A DNA stretch of 64,000 bases. Origin: Tetramitus jugosus. Taxonomy: Eukaryota; Heterolobosea; Eutetramitea; Acrasida; Vahlkampfiidae. Positions 1 to 9,869 of this stretch are shown one piece after another; position 1 is the first letter of the stretch, and every line of letters begins with the position of its first letter. The DNA lies in the NCBI GenBank assembly GCA_937625935.1, contig OW569350.1, positions 1 through 64,000 of the forward strand, written 5' to 3'. The position numbers and the translations under genes are program-made. A model generated the notes under the pieces. It saw only the letters and a program-made list of their open reading frames with translations, searched no databases and was not told the origin of the DNA.

Positions 1-900
1 CCAAACCCAAACCCCCAAACCCAAACCCAACCCAAAACCCAAACCCAAACCCAACCCCAAACCCCCCAACCCAAACCCAAACCCAAACCCCAACCCAAAC
101 CCACACCCCAAACCCCCAACCCAAACCCAAACCCAAACCCAAACCCAAACCCAAACCCCAAACCCAAACCCAAACCCAAACCCAAACCCAAACCCAAACC
201 CAAACCCAAACCCAAACCCAAACCCAAACCCAAACCCAAACCCAAACCCAAACCCAAACCCAAACCCAAACCCAAACCCAAACCCAAACCCAAACCCAAA
301 CCCAAACCCAAACCCAAACCCAAACCCAAACCCAAACCCAAACCCAAACCCAAACCCAAACCCAAACCCAAACCCAAACCCAAACCCAAACCCAAACCCA
401 AACCCAAACCCAAACCCAAACCCAAACCCAAACCCAAACCCAAACCCAAACCCAAACCCAAACCCAAACCCAAACCCAAACCCAAACCCAAACCCAAACC
501 CAAACCCAAACCCAAACCCAAACCCAAACCCAAACCCAAACCCAAACCCAAACCCAAACCCAAACCCAAACCCAAACCCAAACCCAAACCCAAACCCAAA
601 CCCAAACCCAAACCCAAACCCAAACCCAAACCCAAACCCAAACCCAAACCCAAACCCAAACCCAAACCCAAACCCAAACCCAAACCCAAACCCAAACCCA
701 AACCCAAACCCAAACCCAAACCCAAACCCAAACCCAAACCCAAACCCAAACCCAAACCCAAACCCAAACCCAAACCCAAACCCAAACCCAAACCCAAACC
801 CAAACCCAAACCCAAACCCAAACCCAAACCCAAACCCAAACCCAAACCCAAACCCAAACCCAAACCCAAACCCAAACCCAAACCCAAACCCAAACCCAAA
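1..900. repeat. Telomeric CCCAAA/TTTGGG array
   Basis: About 150 head-to-tail six-base CCCAAA units run from the first base to position 900, where the array stops abruptly at unique sequence. The C-rich strand reads 5'->3' inward, so the G-rich TTTGGG strand would form the 3' overhang at the left end; this is the orientation of a true chromosome end. Units are perfect from about 163 to 900. From 1 to about 162 there are many one-base variants (CCCCAAA, CCAAAA, CCCCCAAA, one CCCACA). Telomeres usually decay on the inner side, so irregularity only at the outer edge looks more like consensus error at low read depth than biology. Confidence 0.93.
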
Positions 901-2600
901 TTCCAAAATAGGTGGAACTCAAAAGTTCCTCCAGAAAAAAGGTTCTGACTGCAAAAATAGGCGGAACTCAAGAGTTCCTTATAAAATATGTGGAACTCTT
1001 TTTTTCTCAGCAAAAAAGCAACCACAGGCTGAAATTTGGAGTTCCAGCCCATTTTATGAGGAAGTTGGGTTTCAGTTGGGTTTCAGTTGGGTTTTTGGCC
1101 CTGAAACCCAACTGGAATCATGAAGTAACGAGTATACTGCGATAACTACAATGAATTTTGACTCCATAGTCTTAAATTGAACTCATTAAGTGATATACAA
1201 TGTAAGATGCTGCTTAAAGCGATGAGAAAGAGTGTATTTATTGATTCTTGGTTTGGTTTTATCTCACAACCCAAACCCAAACCCCAACCCACTCCCTCTA
1301 TTTCTGTTTCCATCTTTCGCCACTCACTCCTTAGTTTTTGTCGAAAACAGAAATCTTCTCATTAGCTGCTCGACCTCTGGAAGGATTCGAGGCAATCTAT
1401 TGAGTCAATACACGTTTTATATGTAATCATTTCTATTTCTCTTCAGTTTTGATGGGTTGGGTCTGGGTATTCAACTCTGCATCCAAGGAAGTCTGAACAA
1501 TAGAAATATATTTCTCTCACGAGCCAATCTCACTCCAAAATAGTATTTTCTGCAATATTTCTCAGTCAATTACGTTCATAGGTATGAATTCTTATCAACA
1601 AGCAAGATCTACTCTTATTTTATGAAGATTGGGTCTGGACTTTCAACTCTGCACTCATCTCACGAATTGAGAAGTTTAAATCTCATTCTGCCTGTCAAAA
1701 ATGTCAAAATATTCCCTTCAAGAATGAAATCTCTCGTTCACCATCAATAATTCGGTCCAAATTAGTTGATTTCTCAGGTTCAAGAGTGTTTCATATGATT
1801 CACAAAATGAAACTCAAAAAATTAGCCTATTCGACCTAAACTATTTCATTCAACAATGAAATATCTCTATTTTATCCGTACTATCTCTAAAACTGGTGAA
1901 GATCTTCAGGTCAAGAGAATTTTAAGTCAATCAAAAGTCAGAGCACCGAAATGCAACTCAATCCGCCAAAAAGCAACAAAAAACGACAGAAATAACAGAT
2001 TTAATGCTTCAAATGAATACAAGATGCCTAAAATTCCTATAAAAAATCTGAAAAAACTGTTCTCTGATCTGACAGTCCAGTGCCAATCACATTCTTTTCT
2101 AAAAAACACTGTCAGAAACAATCTGTTGCAGTTTTAACCCAGTTTTAACCATGTTGCAGAGAAAATATGTTAAATACAGTAGAGATAGATCGCCTCTAGG
2201 AGACGATACTTCTCAAATTTCGGTAAAAATATCGCCACACTATTCCGTACTGTCAGCTGAAGCCGCCAGTACTCTCAAAACTCAAAAATAAAAATCGGAA
2301 TAATTTTAGGGTTGGGTATGGGTTTACCAAAACGCGGATGTAATACCAAACCCAAACCCAACCCTCTCCTCCTCCCAAGGAGCCTCGACTGGCCTAGAGT
2401 GGTAAACCCAACAATTTTGCTTTTCGACCGTTTCGTGTCTCCATCTGCAAAGTTGACTGTAACATTGCAACGCCAAACGGAAAAATGAAAATGTGGAGGC
2501 ACAAACTGTGGTGTGAAACTGAAAAGTCATTTGACTGATTTTTATTCGGGTTTGTGCTGTTCTCACAATTTTTCAGTTCCCCAAAACAAGCTGTCATTTC
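901..2600. other. Subtelomeric region, no convincing gene
   Basis: About 1.7 kb of AT-rich DNA between the telomere and the first gene. Short open frames of 60-90 codons occur on both strands, but none has recognisable family features. Visible content: two copies of an aaatagg(t/c)ggaactca motif near 905 and 954 with inverted GGAACT...AGTTCC halves; telomere-like words (TTGGGTTTCAG three times near 1066-1110, CCCAAA-like runs at 1269-1293 and 2346-2363); and a repeated phrase around 1455 and 1628 (TTGGGTCTGG ... TCAACTCTGCA). This looks like degenerate telomere-associated sequence. Confidence 0.7.
905..980. repeat. Two-copy subtelomeric direct repeat with GGAACTC palindromes
   Basis: The phrase aaataggNggaactcaaNagttcct occurs at about 906 and again 49 bases later at about 955. 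Each copy contains an inverted repeat: GGAACT/AGTTCC with a 4-base centre in the first copy, GGAACTC/GAGTTCC with a 2-base centre in the second. A third half-site (tggaactc) follows near 991. It abuts the telomere array. No function can be assigned; it could be a protein-binding site or simply a short duplication. Confidence 0.6.
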
Positions 2601-5600
2601 TCAATTCGTTTGATGCCCACTGAAATGATAACCTCTTTGTTTGATAGCTTGCCAAACGAATTCTTTGTCATTCTTCAATTTATCTGATGCATACATCAGG
2701 GAGGAGCCATCTTGCTTGAGAGCTTGCAAAACAACTTCTTTGTCATTCTTCAGTTCATCTGATGCATACATCAGGGAGGAGCCATCTTGCTTAAGAGCTT
2801 GCAAAACAACTTCTTTGTCATTCTTCAGTTCATCTGATGCATACATCAAGGACGAGCCTCTTGTTTTGATCGCTTGCAAGATAATCTCTTTGTCATTCTT
2901 CAAGGCATGTGATGCGTACTTCAATGAGGAGGATTTCGTTTTGACTGCTTGCAAGATAATATCTTTGTCATTCCTCAATTCCTCGGATAAATCCTGTAAA
3001 AAGGAGCTATCCTCCTTGAGAACTTGCAACATGATATCTTTGTCGTTTTTAAATTTGCCTGAGACAAGTTGAGATAGTGAAACTCCTAGTTTGGCAGCTT
3101 GCACGACAACTTCTCTGTCATTCTTCCATTTGTCGAGTACAAAATGCAAGGAAGAGGCTTGGGTTTGGATCGCTTGCAAGATGAATTCCTTATCAACCTG
3201 CAACATATGTGATGCATACTGAATACACGAGCCCGATTGCTTGATTGTTTGCAATATGAATTCTTTGTCCCTCTTCAATACACTTGATGCATACATCAAT
3301 GAGGTATCTTGTTTTTTGATCGCTTGCAAGATAAATTCCTTGTCATTCTTCAATTCATTTGACGCAAACATCAATGGAGAGCTACCTTTTTCAATAGCTT
3401 GCAATACAACCTCTCTGTCTTTCTTCAATTCATCTGATGCATACATCAAGGAGGAGCCATCTTGCTGAATTGCAAGCAGCATAACATCTCTGTCATTTCT
3501 CAATATCTCTGGAACATGCTGAATGACGGATCGTTCGTATTTGGCACCAAGTCTGTGATAGTTGGAGATACTATTTTGTATAGCTTGCAAGACAACTTCT
3601 TTGTCCATCTTCATTTCACTTGATGCATACTGCAATAAGGAGCCATCTTTCTTGATAACTTTCAAGATGAACTCTTTATCATTCCTCAATTCATCTGATG
3701 CATACATCAATGAGGAGCCATCTTGTCTAAGAGCTCGCAAGACAACTTCTTTGTCATTCTTCATTTTACTTGATGCATACTGCAATAAGGAGCCATCTTT
3801 CTTGATAACTTTCAAGATGAACTCTTTGTCATTTCTCAATTCATCTGATGCATACATCAATGAGGAGCCATCTTGTCTAAGAGCTCGCAAGATAAGTTTT
3901 TTGTCCTCTCTAAATTGTGTTCGAGTGTCTAGCGATACAATACTATTTGACTGCTCCCCATGCATGACGATGTGGTTGTTCATTTCTTTCGAGGAAGGAT
4001 ATGAGATTATGCTCAAGCCACGAGCACCAATCATGGTATTGGCTTTGTCGTTGTTGTCCATCCTTCTATGTAACTCGGTGAGAACAACGTTACAAATATT
4101 CCCGTACAATAACATAAATATGTTCACCGCTTCTTCATCGCATGACTCATATTCCAAATGGATACCCTTTAAAATTCTTGCAGATCTATATTGCTTCACC
4201 AATTGATTCACCACGTGAGTCCCATCTTGTGTGGCAACATTCAGATATTCTACAACTGGACAATTACAAACTATTCCATAAATATGAGCCTCATACATGA
4301 ATTCTTGAGATGTTAAATGAAGTGAGATCTTTTTTAAATTTGGTGCGTTACCAATAACCTCCCAAAAAAAATAAATAGTTTCTTCGTCTTGATATGTGAT
4401 ATCTTTAAGCTCAAGATGTTCGACTGTCGCACAGAGAGTAATGAATTGGGCTATGTCAAAGGAATCAGCAACATGAATCCGAGGACCCAAAATTGCATGA
4501 GTCAAATTTTCAGATGCCCTACCAAAACACTTTACATCACAGTCTTTGGAACCAACAAATTGAAGAATTTTAACAGACGTACCCAGATCACCCAAGTTCA
4601 AAATAGGATGAGAACCAAGATCACATTTTACTGACTGCGACATATCTTTGTGAGTCTTGCATTGTTCGTACCCATATTCACAACCAATCACTTTCATGTT
4701 CCTCACCATTTCGTTCATGTTGGCATCTGTTTTGAACCATATGATGATCTTTGAACTGGCTTCAGAGCATACGAGATGAATTACACACTGTTTGAGTCCA
4801 AAGTCAATCAACGTATGCACCTTCTCTATGTCATTCAACCCAGCAACACTTACACTGGCGCTTCTACCAATAATCGGTTGATCAGAGTACAACATGTGAA
4901 TCTTTCCTGACTTGAACCGTCCAAACATTGTTTTGTAAGGGTTATTTCTCTTCGAATCTATCTTTGATAAATAACTATAGATTCTCTTCTCGTGAAGAGC
5001 AAAGTTCAAAGTGAATCCACAATTCACGAAGGAAAAAATTTTCAAAATAATACTGTCTTGATCATATAAGCGAGAAAGAGTCATCTTTCTAATCTTTGCG
5101 TCTTGAATCATCTCAAGGGCTTTCATATTGTTGAAATAGTAACACCAAAACTCTTGTGTGTATCCAAGCTTGCTTTTAGTGTTCAGATCAAAATGATCCG
5201 ATTGAAGAATATACTCTAATCCACGAGTATCAAAATGACAGATGCAATAATCAATAGGAGAATAACCACAAGGGTCTAAATCAGATAACCTTGTAACTTT
5301 CGTGATCCAATTTCCCATAATCTCTTTCTCAGTGTCAAAAAATATCCAATCGTTTCGTTCTTTTCTTTCAGAAACCCCCATCAATTCAATGCGTTTTTGT
5401 TGGGGAGTCATATCTTCTAAATCAGGATTGTTCGAAGAATCAACTGGCTCAGCACTTGCCCTCATGGTCGAGTTGGTGAAGAGGATATCTGAAGTTACCC
5501 TATGTTCTTCACCATGAATTGGTTCTGGAAAACACAAGCTACCGGTATGGCTTGTAATTTTTTTTTCTGAGATATTAAGAACAATGTTGACTTTCACAAA

Positions 5601-6857
5601 ATTCTGGCCTTCTTCTGGAATCCATGAGGGAATCTTAAAACGCATGGCAAACCAATCGCAATCTTCTATGGATAAACTTGTATTGCAACCAGAGAGCTCC
5701 AGAATTTTGGACTTGCCGGGATATATTTCGATAAGTTTCAGAGAAATATGATTGGAGTATTTCGGTGTGAAATTCACGTAAGAGCCCTTGGCAAAGTATA
5801 AAACAGCAATTCGATGCTCTTTTTCCTGTTCATAAAATTGTATCTTCTTGTAATCAAAGCTAAAGAAAGAGTCATAATCTCTAAGAAAATCTACGGTAGG
5901 TTTTGTTTGTGTATCAACTTTGGGTTTCTTCTTTGGTGGTTGCAAGGAGTCCTCGTGTGAGTGATCGTTCTCAGTACTTTCCGTGCTTTCATTCGACCTC
6001 TGCACGCTATAAGCTCTTTCACACTGTTTTTGCGTTTTTGGCTGATGACGATCAGGTCGCGTCCACCCCGAGTATGTCATAAGTGACTTCCCACAACCGT
6101 AACAATGGTAAGACGAACCTTTTGTTTCTATTAGTTGTGCACAAGTTTTGCAAACATGAGAAATAATGCCATTTTTGGTTCGAACAGACAGAACAATTGC
6201 AGATCCACAATTTGGAGTCTGGCAGTTCCCATCCGGTTTTTTTGTAGGAAACTGTGACATGGAGGGTAGTAGGGTAGTGCTGAGTGATGCTAATGAGGTG
6301 TGTTGTTGGCCATTCATGGAAGCATACACATTTCCGCCGTTGGGTGATAGTGTCGAATGTGAGATTGGTGGGTAAAACATGCCCAAAGGAAGCACAGTCT
6401 GTGGTGAATGTGAGATTGGGTAAAACATGTCCGAAGGAAGCACAGTATGTGGTGTCATGCTTCCCCAATAAGTAAGGTTGGGTGATACTGGCTGGAATTG
6501 TTGAACTTGATGTTGATCATGCAGATTCAAAGCGTTACTTCCAAAAACAGTTTGATCATTTGTTTGCAACCCAACAGGTGTTCCAAAGGCATTATCAGTA
6601 AAATTGAAACGATTTGATGAGCTGGTTCTCTCATTAAGGTTGGGTTGTTGAATGTCAGACCTACTCTCCTCGTGGCACTCGTCTGATGATGAGGAAGATT
6701 GCCCAGCAGAAAGTGGTGGAAAGAGAAGTGAGAGCATGGATGGTTGCGAGGACATGGCAGGCCTATGACTAACCCTTTGTTCGGCGTGTTCCTCCATGTT
6801 TTTGTTTTTTTTGTGACACCTCATGAAATCCGAAAGAAAAAATCCCTGCGGTGACAT
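2601..6857 (-). CDS. DUF4116 repeat protein with Cys-rich zinc-binding-like motif (subtelomeric)
   Basis: A 1418-residue protein if translation starts at the ATG at 6857; the open frame runs to 6881 but begins there with GTG, and ATGs at 6824 and 6797 are alternatives. Residues about 210-270 hold spaced Cys pairs (CxxxxC, CxxC, CxxC), suggesting a zinc-binding fold. The middle (about 540-960) has one ankyrin-like stretch and leucine-rich, possibly LRR-like segments. From about 980 to the C-terminus there are 17 units of roughly 25 residues of the form LKNDKEhhLQAIKxxGSSLMYASDE, the DUF4116 repeat common in Naegleria. Two adjacent 150-bp blocks (about 3610-3900) are nearly identical, and units 14-16 (about 2690-2870) differ by few bases, so the array has expanded recently. 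The function of DUF4116 repeats is unknown. Confidence 0.85.
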   Translation of the reverse strand: MSPQGFFLSDFMRCHKKNKNMEEHAEQRVSHRPAMSSQPSMLSLLFPPLSAGQSSSSSDECHEESRSDIQQPNLNERTSSSNRFNFTDNAFGTPVGLQTNDQTVFGSNALNLHDQHQVQQFQPVSPNLTYWGSMTPHTVLPSDMFYPISHSPQTVLPLGMFYPPISHSTLSPNGGNVYASMNGQQHTSLASLSTTLLPSMSQFPTKKPDGNCQTPNCGSAIVLSVRTKNGIISHVCKTCAQLIETKGSSYHCYGCGKSLMTYSGWTRPDRHQPKTQKQCERAYSVQRSNESTESTENDHSHEDSLQPPKKKPKVDTQTKPTVDFLRDYDSFFSFDYKKIQFYEQEKEHRIAVLYFAKGSYVNFTPKYSNHISLKLIEIYPGKSKILELSGCNTSLSIEDCDWFAMRFKIPSWIPEEGQNFVKVNIVLNISEKKITSHTGSLCFPEPIHGEEHRVTSDILFTNSTMRASAEPVDSSNNPDLEDMTPQQKRIELMGVSERKERNDWIFFDTEKEIMGNWITKVTRLSDLDPCGYSPIDYCICHFDTRGLEYILQSDHFDLNTKSKLGYTQEFWCYYFNNMKALEMIQDAKIRKMTLSRLYDQDSIILKIFSFVNCGFTLNFALHEKRIYSYLSKIDSKRNNPYKTMFGRFKSGKIHMLYSDQPIIGRSASVSVAGLNDIEKVHTLIDFGLKQCVIHLVCSEASSKIIIWFKTDANMNEMVRNMKVIGCEYGYEQCKTHKDMSQSVKCDLGSHPILNLGDLGTSVKILQFVGSKDCDVKCFGRASENLTHAILGPRIHVADSFDIAQFITLCATVEHLELKDITYQDEETIYFFWEVIGNAPNLKKISLHLTSQEFMYEAHIYGIVCNCPVVEYLNVATQDGTHVVNQLVKQYRSARILKGIHLEYESCDEEAVNIFMLLYGNICNVVLTELHRRMDNNDKANTMIGARGLSIISYPSSKEMNNHIVMHGEQSNSIVSLDTRTQFREDKKLILRALRQDGSSLMYASDELRNDKEFILKVIKKDGSLLQYASSKMKNDKEVVLRALRQDGSSLMYASDELRNDKEFILKVIKKDGSLLQYASSEMKMDKEVVLQAIQNSISNYHRLGAKYERSVIQHVPEILRNDRDVMLLAIQQDGSSLMYASDELKKDREVVLQAIEKGSSPLMFASNELKNDKEFILQAIKKQDTSLMYASSVLKRDKEFILQTIKQSGSCIQYASHMLQVDKEFILQAIQTQASSLHFVLDKWKNDREVVVQAAKLGVSLSQLVSGKFKNDKDIMLQVLKEDSSFLQDLSEELRNDKDIILQAVKTKSSSLKYASHALKNDKEIILQAIKTRGSSLMYASDELKNDKEVVLQALKQDGSSLMYASDELKNDKEVVLQALKQDGSSLMYASDKLKNDKEFVWQAIKQRGYHFSGHQTN

Positions 6858-7552
6858 GACAGAGTTTACAAAGATCAGCACACCAAATGCATGAGCAGTA
6901 ACTATCCAGATTTGGCCACATTAACGCTGCTTAATTGCAGTTGGTGCATCCACATTACTCAGGATGATTTGAATTTTCTGTGTTTTGTAACAAATTGATG
7001 CATCTCCATATGAAGCATGTCTCCTTGAATGACCAAGCAATTGAAAAATAGCAGAAGCCAACCAAGAAATAGAAGAACTTTACCTTGAAGAAAATCCAGG
7101 TCCATTCATCAAGAATCTGAGAGATACCTTACTTGTCAGTCAGCAAACACATTCCTATTCGATTATGACATGAACAACCTGAACACAGCAAGACTGTTGA
7201 TGCACTAGTTAACTTGGACAAGAAATTGACATTTGTTACCATGAATCACATTTCAGCATATTGCACGCGTGGAAACAATTGCGGGAGGCTCTGAATTTGC
7301 GTTCGAATAAGGTGGCGCAACCCATAAAGTGTACTCTCTGTAGAATAATTTGGTTGAGCGTTCTCTTGGGAGGAGGTGACTCTGAGTCACTCCAATGTAC
7401 ACTGAAATTTCTTATCGTTGACATTCTGTGAAACCCAAGACCTGATTGCTTCACACCAGAATAGAATAAAGATCAAGTTTATCATTCAAAATTGTTGGAA
7501 CACCCGAAACCCATGAGGGATAAAGGATCATTCCTTAAGGTGACCAATCCAA
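6858..7552. other. Intergenic region, no gene seen
   Basis: Nearly 700 bases between the start of the repeat protein and the end of the next minus-strand gene. One 72-codon open frame (7236-7454, minus) has no recognisable features. A 15-base odd palindrome, GTGACTC-T-GAGTCAC, lies near 7376-7390. The part next to 6858 should hold the repeat gene's promoter and 5' UTR, and the part near 7553 the 3' UTR of the Kelch-BTB gene. Confidence 0.55.
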
Positions 7553-9742
7553 TTATCGAATGTACAAGTGACAATCTACGTACTGATGCAACAAACTCTC
7601 CAGATCACTCAATAATAATAAATTAGCCGAACGGATCAAAGTTGAAATAAAATCTGTTCGTTCATCTTGGCTATAATCCTTTTCAATAAGCGATACTATC
7701 ATATCAATATTTCCACAGTATATCCAAATCAACAAGTATTTCATAACAATCTCCTCGATAATGCCCTCAGGAATATCATAGAAATTGATCTCACCCAATC
7801 TTGTTTCCTCAAAGTCATGATTGAACAAGCAACGGAAATATTCGCATCTTTGAATCAAAATAGGCGCGTCTGCAATCATACAAACCTTCTTCTGATCACT
7901 ACTAGATCTCACTAGAAGTGTGATAAATTGTGAGTTATCATGTTCTGATAGTTGTGTTTTTCTATTGGGTGCACTTTCCAAAACTGTCCATAAATGTCGA
8001 TCACGATCTGAAGGTTGAACCGCCATGACATAGTCCTCAATACTGTTGGAATTAAGGTCAACATTTTTCAAACCATACCGATCCACAAATAAAATTACTT
8101 TGTTGTACATTAGTTTAGCAGTTGGAATCGTGCAATTCGGATTGGCGTCCATGATTAACTGGATATGCTTTGTGGCGGCGACCACATTTTCACAGGATAG
8201 CATAAACTCAAAGTGAGTTAAACATATGTGAGCTAAATCGGTCATTTCAAAATGATTTGCAGCAATGTGCGCAATATTAATCAACATTTGATAATTATTC
8301 CGAGCAACAACATCGAGGCGACCACTGTATATGTACAAAAGTATATGCTTCAAAACCTCACTCTCAATATTGGGAATACTAATGTCCTTGCAACCCCGAT
8401 CTAGCAACTCTTGGAAGAAAGGATACTGTCGCAATAGAAAACTGTGAGAATTGAATGTGTTTACCAGGATATCTCCTGGATACTTTCCTGATGGATCTAA
8501 AAACACTCTTTTCATATCATCAGCATACAACATGACATGATGCTCGTAAAACAGTTTTCCTTGAATTTGTTTGTTGAGGTAATTCAACACTGTTTCATCC
8601 GATAATTTGACTCTAAATTGCAAAACATGATTTAAACAAATGGAATTCTCATCAGAACCTCCAAAAGATGTCATGTCTGCTTCTCCACGGTTGTACCGCG
8701 AAATATCCTTGTAAACAAAGTAATTGTCATCATCTAAAATCGGGCTCAAGCTTTCCCAAGAATTCAATGAATGTCCAAACACAAAATCATCATACTGATA
8801 GTGATGCTTTGTCCACTTCCTTGTGTTCAAATTCAAAGACCAAAAATCATTGAGGTCTGTGTTCCCTTGGAAACCTGCTAAAACAAACAATTCGTCCCCA
8901 TGGATACACGCAGCATGAGCATATCGACCCAATGGTAGCTCAGAACTCTGGACAGGTTCAATCTTATACCACAAGTTTTCATCAAATCTAAACTCCCAAA
9001 CATCATTACCTGCATTCGCTCTAACAGTTCTGTTTCCTCCATACACAATCATTCTCTCCTCATAAGCTTTCATAACTGAAGGACTTCTCCATATGACTGC
9101 TGTATGTTGTCCCAACGTCAACAACTTTTCTTGTTTATCAGCCATCTCAAAATGAACATCTGTCCATGTCATCGAATTGAAATTGTATTTGAACATTGTA
9201 CTGGTTGGGTTTACACCATAAAGAACATTGTAACCTCCAAATATGATCATTTCAGTATTGTCATTAATCAAGAGTGCAGTATGGTTTCTCAGTGGTCCAG
9301 GTCCTGTCGTAAGTTCAAAAGAGTGACACTGCCACCCTCTGTTCTTAATATCAAACTCGTACAACTCACTGCGACAACCAAACAGTGTATACTCATCTCT
9401 TCCTCCATAAACAAAGAGCGAATGTCTCTGAGGATGATACACCATGGAAGCACTTCTCCTGGGTGGGGGAGCTTGTCGATCACCATTGCACATGAGAAGC
9501 TCCACAGACACCACTTGCCTGGTCAAAAGACACACACTAATACAATACACGTCATTAAAGTGACCGTGATCTGTCGAATCTCTACCACCAAACACATACA
9601 AGTGCACTTGATGGGTCAATTCAACCCTGTGAACACATGAATTGTGGAAAAATCGAGGCAAAATCTGGACGTAGTCTTCTGTGCTGGCTGTAAACCAGTC
9701 TACATCTGCCGAAACACCTTGCAAACTGCTGTTGTTACTCAT
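7553..9742 (-). CDS. Kelch-BTB-BTB protein, LZTR1-like
   Basis: A 729-residue protein with an ATG at 9742. The first ~370 residues hold about six Kelch units with the typical VYGG/VFGGR hairpins, for example VFGGRDSTDHG near residue 50 and VYGGRDEY near 115, which should form a beta-propeller. A BTB/POZ fold follows from about residue 400 (FLDPSG, HSFLLRQYPFF, ILLYIYSGRLDVV), and a second, more divergent BTB-like domain covers about 600-725 (ILIQRCEYFRCLF, LLIWIYCGNIDMI). Kelch followed by two BTB domains is the LZTR1 layout; in animals LZTR1 is a CUL3 ubiquitin-ligase adaptor for RAS-family GTPases. A CUL3-adaptor role here is inferred. The gene is divergent from the oxidase at 9870, with a 127-base shared promoter gap. 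Confidence 0.85.
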   Translation of the reverse strand: MSNNSSLQGVSADVDWFTASTEDYVQILPRFFHNSCVHRVELTHQVHLYVFGGRDSTDHGHFNDVYCISVCLLTRQVVSVELLMCNGDRQAPPPRRSASMVYHPQRHSLFVYGGRDEYTLFGCRSELYEFDIKNRGWQCHSFELTTGPGPLRNHTALLINDNTEMIIFGGYNVLYGVNPTSTMFKYNFNSMTWTDVHFEMADKQEKLLTLGQHTAVIWRSPSVMKAYEERMIVYGGNRTVRANAGNDVWEFRFDENLWYKIEPVQSSELPLGRYAHAACIHGDELFVLAGFQGNTDLNDFWSLNLNTRKWTKHHYQYDDFVFGHSLNSWESLSPILDDDNYFVYKDISRYNRGEADMTSFGGSDENSICLNHVLQFRVKLSDETVLNYLNKQIQGKLFYEHHVMLYADDMKRVFLDPSGKYPGDILVNTFNSHSFLLRQYPFFQELLDRGCKDISIPNIESEVLKHILLYIYSGRLDVVARNNYQMLINIAHIAANHFEMTDLAHICLTHFEFMLSCENVVAATKHIQLIMDANPNCTIPTAKLMYNKVILFVDRYGLKNVDLNSNSIEDYVMAVQPSDRDRHLWTVLESAPNRKTQLSEHDNSQFITLLVRSSSDQKKVCMIADAPILIQRCEYFRCLFNHDFEETRLGEINFYDIPEGIIEEIVMKYLLIWIYCGNIDMIVSLIEKDYSQDERTDFISTLIRSANLLLLSDLESLLHQYVDCHLYIR

Positions 9743-9869
9743 TGCTGCCTTTGCGAAAATCTTGAAGCTGTTTCTTCCTGTCTGATTATTTTTTGCGACC
9801 TCGGAGTTTCTTCTGATCGAAAGAACTTGAAGTTGAGGTCAGACAACAATTAAAAAAATAATACATCCA

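Noticed and set aside
1856-2137. 93-codon open frame in the subtelomere
   Set aside because: No family features, Lys/Asn-rich composition as expected of AT-rich DNA, and an overlapping open frame on the other strand.
2640-3900. Regular 75-bp repeats suggesting a CRISPR array
   Set aside because: Repeats are coding, diverged in a codon-like way, have no unique spacers, and the genome is eukaryotic.
2641-4206. Long plus-strand open frames (143, 75 and 214 codons) over the repeat gene
   Set aside because: They mirror the 75-bp repeats of the minus-strand gene and have the composition expected from its antisense; no independent features.
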